Shown in pieces: positions 1-6,105 of a stretch of 10,394 bases of DNA; position 1 is the stretch's first letter; each line of letters begins with the position of its first letter. Under the pieces are notes generated by a model. The model was given only the letters and a program-made list of their open reading frames with translations, was not told where the DNA came from and searched no databases. This DNA comes from Stramenopiles sp. TOSAG23-3. Taxonomy: Eukaryota; Sar. The stretch lies in assembly GCA_900128585.1 (NCBI GenBank), contig LT642824.1, positions 1 through 10,394 on the forward strand, read 5' to 3'. The position numbers and the translations under genes were made by a program.

Positions 1-79
1 GCGATGGGGGCAGTCATTTTGCTGCAGAAAACACGAAGAACAAAAGACGAAAACTGTAAATTTAGTAAGAATAATAATT
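1..79. repeat. left arm of a perfect 79-bp inverted repeat
   Basis: Bases 1-79 are the exact reverse complement of 1370-1448. Base 80 no longer pairs with 1369. The arm runs into the left edge, so its true length may be greater. The right arm is the 3' coding end of the Zn2Cys6 gene, so this arm encodes the same C-terminal peptide on the + strand. The arms enclose the hydrolase gene. It could be a true inverted duplication, or an assembly effect at a contig end, since 79 is an odd length of the kind used as a k-mer size by short-read assemblers. Confidence 0.95.
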
Positions 80-241
80 AAAATAAAATATAGTCGTCTT
101 TCTTCTTTCTTCGAAAAAAAAAAAAGATCTTCTACTATCTTCTATTCACTAGAAGGTACAGTAGTAGAGGTAGTTGTTTACTCTTGCCTTCTTAACGACA
201 ATTCCGACATGAATGATCAACGGTTGAGTAAGAACAAATAA
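2..241 (+). pseudogene. 3' fragment of a second Zn2Cys6-type gene copy, cut by the left edge
   Basis: A frame is open from base 2 to a TAA at 239-241, 79 codons, with no start inside the window. Its first 26 residues (beginning RWGQSFCCRKHEEQ) are identical to the C-terminal part of the Zn2Cys6 protein encoded at 1343-2737. Identity stops abruptly after base 79 and the rest is lysine-, serine- and tyrosine-rich sequence without a recognisable domain. It could be the last part of an inverted paralogue, a fragment left by gene conversion, or a product of misassembly. The abrupt change from 100% identity to none argues against two slowly diverging paralogues. Whether it is expressed cannot be told. 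Confidence 0.4.
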
Positions 242-260
242 TGACAAGAAGAGTAAGAGG

Positions 261-270
261 TATAAAAATA
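261..270 (+). promoter_or_regulatory. TATA-like box of the alpha/beta hydrolase gene
   Basis: TATAAAAATA lies 74 bp before the ATG at 335, in AT-rich DNA. TATA-like sequences occur at a similar distance before two other genes in the window. This is inferred from sequence and position only. Confidence 0.45.
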
Positions 271-334
271 TATATCAGAGAAGCTACTTCCGCCAACTGT
301 TATTTCATTGCAAACGTATGGCTATTAGGTAACA

Positions 335-1261
335 ATGCCATTTCTTGAAATGTCGTCCGGGGTGCGTCTCTGGTATGATGACTGGAAAGCTAACACGTCC
401 AACTTTGTCCCTATTATTTGGCACCACGGGTACACGGCGAACAGGGCTATGATGGGTTACTATGGCCCTGGCGGTTGCGCATATATTTTGAAGGGCCAGT
501 ACAGGCACATATTTATAGAGGCTCGTGGGTGTGGAGAGAGCTCCCGTTCCGGGCCGTACTCCATTGAGCAACAGGCGAAGGATACGATTAGCTTGGCAGA
601 TTTTTTGGGATTAAAAAGGTTCGTTTTTGTTGGGCACTCCATGGGCGGGGGTGTGGGGTGGTATTTAGGGGCGTACTATGCCGAGAGGTTAATAAAGCTA
701 GTTTTGGTTGCCCCAGTCCCGTACCAAGGCTTTCCAACACGTGCGAAATATCCGTACAAAGGAGACGACACGAAACGAAGTAAAATTACACACCACTACG
801 GCTACCCAAAATATGAGGAGTCGGACTCCGAGATGCTTTACGAAAGATATTTGATAAACTCAGCAGGCCGAGAGAAACCGGAATGGTATATGAAACGCGT
901 TCAAGACCTGATTGAGCTACCAAAAGAGTACTGGGTTGATTGTTGGAAATCGATTTGCCGATTGAATTTGACAGAGAAGGTTTTGGTGATGGAAACCCCC
1001 GTTTTGGTTTGCGGCGGGGCCAATGATGATCTGCTATCGGCCAATGTAAAGGACTGCCTGTCGCTTAAGAATGGTGTGCTGCACGTTCTCAGTGGTGCGG
1101 GCCATGAGGTTTTGCGCGAGGATCCCATCGGAGTTGCCCGTGCAATTGTCGGATTTTTGGATGGAAGTACCATCAGTCCGAATATTATGAAAGCCATCGC
1201 CCAGAAGCGGTTACGGGAACACCCTCATAAAGACCGTCTGTTTCTGAGGAACAAGCTGTGA
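335..1261 (+). CDS. alpha/beta hydrolase (AB_hydrolase-1 fold), substrate unknown
   Basis: This 308-residue protein has the marks of a soluble alpha/beta-hydrolase. An HHG motif (residues 30-32) follows the first core strands and would form the oxyanion hole. The nucleophile elbow is GHSMG with Ser102. The acid is probably Asp231 or Asp232 in CGGANDD, and the catalytic base is His257 in GAGHEVL. Residues 68-83 fit the usual G-x-S...YSxEQQAKD segment of the family. The roughly 90 residues after the elbow (about 130-220) form the cap that sets substrate choice and give no clue to it. There is no signal peptide or membrane segment. The last residues are RNKL, close to the peroxisomal PTS1 tripeptide. 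The ATG has A at -3 and is the first Met after the TATA-like box. The gene converges on the Zn2Cys6 gene, 81 bp away. Bacterial relatives are common in this fold, so transfer is possible but not shown. The fold is certain, the reaction is not. Confidence 0.9.
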   Translation: MPFLEMSSGVRLWYDDWKANTSNFVPIIWHHGYTANRAMMGYYGPGGCAYILKGQYRHIFIEARGCGESSRSGPYSIEQQAKDTISLADFLGLKRFVFVGHSMGGGVGWYLGAYYAERLIKLVLVAPVPYQGFPTRAKYPYKGDDTKRSKITHHYGYPKYEESDSEMLYERYLINSAGREKPEWYMKRVQDLIELPKEYWVDCWKSICRLNLTEKVLVMETPVLVCGGANDDLLSANVKDCLSLKNGVLHVLSGAGHEVLREDPIGVARAIVGFLDGSTISPNIMKAIAQKRLREHPHKDRLFLRNKL

Positions 1262-1342
1262 ATTAGAAAAGTGTTATTTCAAAATATACGTACCTTCTCT
1301 AAAAACGAAAAATTGGCTGTTCTTTAAGTAGTCTAATATACT

Positions 1343-2737
1343 CTACTTTATTCTAAGAAGGAAAAAAAAAATTATTATTCTTACTAAATTTACAGTTTTC
1401 GTCTTTTGTTCTTCGTGTTTTCTGCAGCAAAATGACTGCCCCCATCGCATATCATCCTCCGAAATTGGTTCTGAAAAGTTTGGCAGCAAGTTGTTGCTTG
1501 AAGAAAGGGGGGATGGCAGCTGAAGCCCTGAAAGTAGTAAGCCGCCGTCCGTCATCAAAGACGTCGGCGGGGACAAAGACCGCTTTCTGCTTAGACGAGA
1601 ACCCGATGCTTTCGAATTTCTCTCGATGACACTTGCCGATATCTTGTTGGCCTGGGCAAGGTTTTTCAATCCTTTCTCCGAGGTAAACCGAAAAACACAC
1701 TCGTAATAGTCCCCTGAGATAGACAGCCTGGTGCTTATGTGCGAATAAATTTTTTCCTTGATTTTGTTCTTGTTGATTACTTCCAGCTGTTGGAATTCCG
1801 ACTGGCTTGAAAAAGTTTTCACCGGCCCTACTGCCGAATCAAACACGTAGTCGTACCGCTCTTTTTGGAACAACGTCTTTGCTTGCTGGTTCATAATAAC
1901 GTCAAGGCTTGCCTGTGTTAGAAATTGACTGTACACGTCCGTCTTGTTCTCCTCCCAAATGCTGTTTGCACGGTCCGCTGACATGTAGTTGTCCATAAAC
2001 CCAGGTGTGGAGAAGAAAAACGTTCTTCCAAAGTAGGTAATGCGCAGAAGAACCCCACAGTTCTTGTTGTCCTCACCCGATTCAACGATCGACAAGTTTT
2101 CTACAGGTACACGATCTGCAATGTCCTTTGCAGGCACTGTCTCCCAGTACGACCAATTCACACTATTTGACCCGATCGATTTAGTAGACGCCTTCGTCAG
2201 CAATACGGCAATGTGCGGGAAAGGGAGTTTGAAGCTATGGGCCAGCATCATCGCCTCAGAGAGCAAATTCGCGCTCTTTCTCCGCATTGCTATCCACACC
2301 CAAAAAACGACAAAGGCGTGAATGTTCGCAAAAATCTCCTGGTCCATATCCATTGCGTTAAAACACTCGTCCTGCGAGCTCCATATCACGCCGGACCCCA
2401 ACTTCTCCTCGGTGGTCTCCCCTTGCGAGGCACCCGTGCCAGGCTTCTTCTTGCTGGTGCGGCGCCGTCCGTCCTCCTTGGCCATTCGAATGATTGCCCT
2501 CATGATTTGCTTTGCCGGTCCAGCTCCATTACAATTTTTTGAAATGGACGCGACAGCCTTGGTGTACTGCTCGTTGGCCTTTTGCTTTGAGCTCTGTGTA
2601 GGCCTGCCCGTCTTTACAGGAACAGACACACACGCCAGGCCAAGGCGCACACAACGACGGCATGACGGTGCAGTTCGATCGCATTTGGTCCGGGCCTTCC
2701 TGCAGGCGAAACAGTTGTGCAAGAGTCTCTTGGTCAT
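1343..2737 (-). CDS. Zn(II)2Cys6 binuclear-cluster transcription factor, possible PAS-like region
   Basis: The predicted protein has 464 residues. Cys9, 12, 19, 26, 29 and 36 give C-x2-C-x6-C-x6-C-x2-C-x6-C, the Gal4-type binuclear zinc cluster. Basic residues between the second and third Cys (RKARTK) are where this domain contacts DNA. A GRP core like that of an AT-hook and a basic stretch (GRRRTSKKK) follow, so nuclear action on DNA is expected. The middle (about 140-340) has FWVWIAMRR and later LRITYFGRTFFFSTPGF, the latter resembling a PAS-type fold; this is tentative. The tail is Ser/Pro-rich and then basic. The ATG at 2737 has A at -3; the frame is open further upstream but only through a TTG. 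An AATAAA on the coding strand (1347-1352) lies just before the stop. A 32-nt intron-like stretch (1353-1384) could change the last residues. The 3' end lies in the inverted repeat. Targets are unknown. Confidence 0.85.
   Translation of the reverse strand: MTKRLLHNCFACRKARTKCDRTAPSCRRCVRLGLACVSVPVKTGRPTQSSKQKANEQYTKAVASISKNCNGAGPAKQIMRAIIRMAKEDGRRRTSKKKPGTGASQGETTEEKLGSGVIWSSQDECFNAMDMDQEIFANIHAFVVFWVWIAMRRKSANLLSEAMMLAHSFKLPFPHIAVLLTKASTKSIGSNSVNWSYWETVPAKDIADRVPVENLSIVESGEDNKNCGVLLRITYFGRTFFFSTPGFMDNYMSADRANSIWEENKTDVYSQFLTQASLDVIMNQQAKTLFQKERYDYVFDSAVGPVKTFSSQSEFQQLEVINKNKIKEKIYSHISTRLSISGDYYECVFRFTSEKGLKNLAQANKISASVIERNSKASGSRLSRKRSLSPPTSLMTDGGLLLSGLQLPSPLSSSNNLLPNFSEPISEDDMRWGQSFCCRKHEEQKTKTVNLVRIIIFFFLLRIK
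1370..1448. repeat. right arm of the 79-bp inverted repeat, inside the Zn2Cys6 gene
   Basis: This is the exact reverse complement of bases 1-79. It lies wholly in the 3' coding part of the Zn2Cys6 gene and ends within the AT-rich stretch before its stop. The two arms are separated by 1290 bp holding the hydrolase gene. Confidence 0.95.
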
Positions 2738-3200
2738 ACTTTTCAAGATAAGGCTGCGGAATGTGGTCGAATTGTAATTGGTGCACGGATATGATACAGC
2801 CTTGCAACACGCTTCACTCTTCAGTTGCTCTCTTTCAGTAAAGCAATACAGGTCCTTGTCGCCTGAACAGTTACAATAGAACGAGGAAGAAGAAGACCAC
2901 CATTTCTTTCTATTTTTTTAGATGATGATGATGATCCATCATTATTCCTTGTGCCCTTTTGTGTGGTTTTTTTTGTTGGTTGTTGTTCTTGAACAAAAAA
3001 GAGAAGAAGAAGAAGAAAGAAGAAATTTAATATTTTAAATATACAGGTGAATAGTACAGAGCAGGCCGGCACGCGCATCAATGAGAAAGAAGAAGAAATT
3101 CTAATAAAAAAATAATTAAATTAACGTTCGAAGAACAAAGTAATCGAAGGAAGAAGAAGAAGAAGAGAGAAGAGGTATATTGGTATATTTGCTATTTGCT
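2738..3200. other. intergenic DNA upstream of the Zn2Cys6 gene
   Basis: No convincing gene was found here. The part next to the Zn2Cys6 start should hold its promoter, but no clear TATA-like box is visible. Further out are short microsatellites: five GAT units near 2921-2935 and GAA/AAG runs near 3001-3025 and 3149-3175, in AT-rich DNA. A - strand frame at 2821-3078 looks like a signal peptide followed by a low-complexity tail, but its hydrophobic part comes from the antisense of the GAA run. Confidence 0.6.
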
Positions 3201-3242
3201 CAGGATTCAGGATTCAGGATTTAGGATTCAGGACTCAGGATT
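3201..3242 (+). repeat. six tandem copies of the heptamer CAGGATT
   Basis: The units read CAGGATT three times, then TAGGATT, CAGGACT and CAGGATT, so two of six carry one substitution. In another register the unit is TTCAGGA or TTTAGGA, near the 7-bp telomere repeats of plants and many algae (TTTAGGG) but with A at the last position. It lies just before the polypurine tract. Confidence 0.9.
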
Positions 3243-3357
3243 CAAAGGAGGAGCACTTGAAGGAGGTTTTTGTATTATAATAATAATATAAGTATATTAT
3301 ATATAGAAGTAATAGGCAATGACGTAATATACGAGGACATGATCCAGGAGGATGGAT

Positions 3358-3700
3358 GGGAGAAGAAGAAGAAAGAAGAAGAAGAAGAAGAAGAAAGAAA
3401 AAGAAGAAGAAGAAAGAACAAGAAGAAAGAAGAAGAACAACAAGAAGAACAAGAAGAACAAGAAGGAAGAAGAAGAAGAAGAACAAGAAGAACAAGAAGA
3501 AAGAAAAAGAAGAAGAAGAAGAAAGAAGAACAACAACAAGAAGAACAAGAAGGAAGAAGAAGAAGAAGAAGAAGAAGAAAGAAGAAGGAAGAAGAAGAAG
3601 GAAAGAAGAACAAGAAGGAAGGAAAGAAGGAAGGAAAGAAGAAGAAGAAGGAAGAAGAAGAAGGAAAGAAGGAAAGAAGGAAAGAAGGAAAGGAAAGAAA
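3358..3700 (+). repeat. 343-bp polypurine tract (GAA/GGAA-rich)
   Basis: The + strand contains no T and only twelve C, each in an AAC context, so about 331 of 343 bases are purines. The longest uninterrupted purine runs are 61 bp (3358-3418), 64 bp (3547-3610) and 89 bp (3612-3700). The left part is GAA-based with some GAA-to-CAA changes; the right end shifts to GGAAA-type units. Such homopurine DNA can form triplex (H-DNA) structures and supports R-loops. All frames through it translate into Lys/Arg/Glu runs, or Phe/Leu/Ser runs on the other strand, and are not genes. It lies between two divergent genes and ends 483 bp before the PH-J ATG. Confidence 0.97.
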
Positions 3701-4112
3701 TGGGGTTGTTTATTATGAGGATCGTAGTATGTTGTTATAAGACGAAGACTGTGGATATTTATTTTATTTAATTGTTGTACAATATTTATAATAAAATAAT
3801 AATAATACTAGACTATTTATATATAAAAAAAAACAAAAAAGAAACGATCTTGTTTCTATGTAATTTGACTACCATACCGGTACAACTAATACAACCACCG
3901 GTAAAATATAAAAATAATAAATAATAATATAATAAATATTATTATAGTGGTATAACAACTACTGAATATTATCTTGTGGCTGTGGTCTGTGGACGGGTAT
4001 CTGAACTTTTTATGCCATTGGACACTTTTTAAGAACAAACAAAAGCATTTTAAGAAAGTGAAAGAAAGAAAATCATCGCAGAACAATTCATATGTTTTAA
4101 AATAAATAAATT
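3701..4112. other. AT-rich intergenic DNA upstream of the PH-J gene
   Basis: No gene was found. The stretch is very AT-rich, with TAA/TTA-type runs near 3781-3830 and 3905-3945 and a poly-A run near 3826-3840. Two short GC-containing copies of ACCGGT (about 3887-3902) stand out but have no assigned role. Its right end is expected to be the promoter of the PH-J gene. Confidence 0.55.
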
Positions 4113-4118
4113 TATAAA
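4113..4118 (+). promoter_or_regulatory. TATA-like box of the PH-J gene
   Basis: TATAAA lies 71 bp before the ATG at 4184, in a locally T/A-rich stretch. The spacing is like that of the hydrolase gene (74 bp). Confidence 0.45.
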
Positions 4119-4183
4119 CAAAGAAAGCAGAACGAGAGGTGTACTGCAGTTTTGCAGGGTTTTCTGATTCTGTTAAACTGACC

Positions 4184-5944
4184 ATGGCTGCCCACGCCGT
4201 AGGCGACACTGGGGCAAGTAAAAAGTTTCTTTCGGCGTCCTTGCACACCCAGTCCAGAGGGGTGAAGACTAAGCGCGGCACGATAAGCCGCTTTGGGAGC
4301 AGCCAACAAGTGGATTTAGAGCTTGGGTGGTTCTGGAAGTCGGGTGAAAAGGTGAAGAAGCGCGGTGCGTGGCAGAAAAGGTACTTTCGTTTCAGGGCTG
4401 GAAGCTTCTACTACTATGGGAGCGAGAAAGAGACCTCCCTGAAAGGGGTCATCGACGCTTACGCAATTCTTGGGTGGATGGAACGGACCGAAGACCGCAG
4501 CTCTTTCCGCAGCCTTAACGACGTTTCGGTCTTTTCTTCTACGAAATCGACCAAATCGGCAGCGCTTCAGAGCACGACCTCTCCCGGGATCGTATTCTTC
4601 ACGAACGACAGGTGCTGGGTGCTGATTTGCACGGAACCCCAACAGTTGAACAAGTTGAAAGAGATTATATTCCTGTACGCGCGCCCCTTGAAGATCGTGA
4701 AAGAGGGGTACCTTTTGAAGGAAAAGGCGCGCTGGAAAAGGTCGTTCAACAAGAGGTACGTATTAGTCGCGCGCAGCTCGAACCTACCGGTGGTCTTGAT
4801 ATGGTGCGACAACGAAAACATTCTTACACTCCGGGGGTATTACAAGTTGTACAACAAGGAAGACGCAGACTCCTCCTTCTTTGGGCTCGACAACGCAAAC
4901 CAATTTTGGGTGCGAACGAACGTCTACGACTCCAAAAAAATCTGCTCCTTCCGGAGCTTGGATGGTGCAGAGTCTTGGATCGCGGCCTTTCAGAAGGCTT
5001 CGGACACGGCAATAGAAAAGAAAAAAAACAGGCAGGGTAACACGAACTCTTCAAAAAAGCTGAAAAGGAGGACGATGGCGCTCCACAGCAAAGCGAGATC
5101 GGCGAGTGGGCCCAAGAAGAGTGCGTCGGTGCGCGGCAAATCTTTGGGCTCCGAAAAGGAGCAAAAGAAAAGGGTAAGGGGTCCCCGAAGGACAACTGCG
5201 ACTATAAGCAGTTTTGACGACGATAATATTGAAGATAAACGGGTACAAAGGGAACAGCAGACTAGGGGAATCGCTCGTGCGGGGTCGTTGTACGAAATAC
5301 CGGTGCCGTCGCCGAAGGGTGCAAGAGGTAAGCTGTCGCCAAGGAGCGAGAAGAGGAGGGAGAGCATCACGACAGCGGCAACGAAGAGCAGGGCGCGTCG
5401 AAAATCTACACGGCCGATGAGCGACGCTCCATCGACGTCAGAGGAAAAATTTCAAGACTTGCTCGGCCCGGAAATGAAACGAAGACTGTCGAAGAATGGT
5501 AAAAATTTACTTGGGAAGAGCCTGAACGACGGGGGAAATGACTCATTAGAGTCGCGGCAGCGGCAATCCATTTTGAAACTCCAGAAAGTGCAAAGTGAGA
5601 AAAACGTTTATGACGGCTTCAAAAGGGAATTCAGTGGTTTGATTGACGAGCGTGTCGAATTCTGGGCGCGGGAGCCTGGTTCAAATGCAAACAAACCGTT
5701 GCCTGTACTGCTGTCGTCGCTCCAAGAACACTTTCCAGACCTGTTTTCGATGCCAGTTGTTAGCTTCGGTCCCGATCCCACAGAGGCCACAACCAAGTCG
5801 GCCATTACGAAAGGTTACCGAAAAGCGCTTTTGAAGGTGCATCCGGACAGGATGCATAATGTCCAACCGCAGCAGAAAATTACTGCTGAGAAGGTGTTTG
5901 CTATCATTCATGGATCGTTTCAATCGTGGAGAAATAGCTGCTGA
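4184..5944 (+). CDS. auxilin-like J-domain protein with two N-terminal PH domains
   Basis: The predicted protein has 586 residues. PH domain 1 spans about 46-165 and opens with LGWFWKSGE and KKRGAWQKRYF, the usual first strands of the fold. PH domain 2 spans about 173-272, opening with KEGYLLKE and ending in the diagnostic Trp helix ESWIAAF. A basic, Ser/Arg/Lys-rich and probably disordered linker (275-485) includes one DLL (425-427), a short motif that can bind clathrin. The C-terminal 100 residues match the auxilin type: a VEFWAREPG segment, PVLLSSLQEHFPD, YRKALLKVHPDR with an intact HPD (nucleotides 5840-5848), and AEKVFAIIHGSFQSW. Auxilins recruit Hsc70 to clathrin coats to drive uncoating. 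Here the PH pair could supply the phosphoinositide binding that a PTEN-like domain gives animal auxilin; that is inference. The frame is open back to a GTG at 4139, but ATG at 4184 sits in ACCATGG, an excellent start context. Confidence 0.88.
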   Translation: MAAHAVGDTGASKKFLSASLHTQSRGVKTKRGTISRFGSSQQVDLELGWFWKSGEKVKKRGAWQKRYFRFRAGSFYYYGSEKETSLKGVIDAYAILGWMERTEDRSSFRSLNDVSVFSSTKSTKSAALQSTTSPGIVFFTNDRCWVLICTEPQQLNKLKEIIFLYARPLKIVKEGYLLKEKARWKRSFNKRYVLVARSSNLPVVLIWCDNENILTLRGYYKLYNKEDADSSFFGLDNANQFWVRTNVYDSKKICSFRSLDGAESWIAAFQKASDTAIEKKKNRQGNTNSSKKLKRRTMALHSKARSASGPKKSASVRGKSLGSEKEQKKRVRGPRRTTATISSFDDDNIEDKRVQREQQTRGIARAGSLYEIPVPSPKGARGKLSPRSEKRRESITTAATKSRARRKSTRPMSDAPSTSEEKFQDLLGPEMKRRLSKNGKNLLGKSLNDGGNDSLESRQRQSILKLQKVQSEKNVYDGFKREFSGLIDERVEFWAREPGSNANKPLPVLLSSLQEHFPDLFSMPVVSFGPDPTEATTKSAITKGYRKALLKVHPDRMHNVQPQQKITAEKVFAIIHGSFQSWRNSC

Positions 5945-5956
5945 GAAATAGCTGCT
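5929..5956 (+). repeat. 14-bp perfect tandem duplication across the PH-J stop codon
   Basis: GAGAAATAGCTGCT occurs twice in a row (5929-5942 and 5943-5956). The junction creates the TGA stop. With only one copy, the frame would end in TAG after the same residues, so the duplication leaves the protein unchanged. Confidence 0.95.
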
Positions 5957-6105
5957 AGAGGTGAGTGTAGGAGAAATTCGTACTGTTTGATTTCTTTTTC
6001 GTATTTACAATTTAACTCCTGAAGAGTTTCCTTTTTGTATATAATTCGTACGAGTACCTCTTGTGTAACATTACGTATCTTACGTCACCTGAACTTGTCT
6101 TCTAC

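Noticed and set aside
1-1448. Reading the inverted repeat as transposon ends around the hydrolase
   Set aside because: The enclosed gene is not a transposase, one arm is coding sequence of a neighbouring gene, and no target-site duplication can be seen.
2322-2777. 151-codon + strand frame opposite the Zn2Cys6 gene
   Set aside because: It lies antisense to a gene with a clear domain and shows no domain of its own.
2821-3078. 85-codon - strand frame with a signal-peptide-like N-terminus
   Set aside because: The hydrophobic stretch comes from the antisense of a GAA microsatellite and a T-rich run, the rest is low complexity, and there is no recognisable domain.
3235-3771. Several frames of 83-156 codons on both strands through the GAA tract
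   Set aside because: They translate into Lys/Arg/Glu or Phe/Leu/Ser runs produced by the polypurine repeat. All frames are open only because GAA-type DNA lacks stop codons.
4139-4183. Extension of the PH-J gene to a GTG at 4139
   Set aside because: A eukaryotic gene would use the ATG at 4184, which has the strong ACCATGG context; the 15 added residues have no domain value.
4612-5040. 142-codon + strand frame inside the PH-J gene
   Set aside because: It is a shifted frame within a gene with convincing PH domains and shows no domain of its own.
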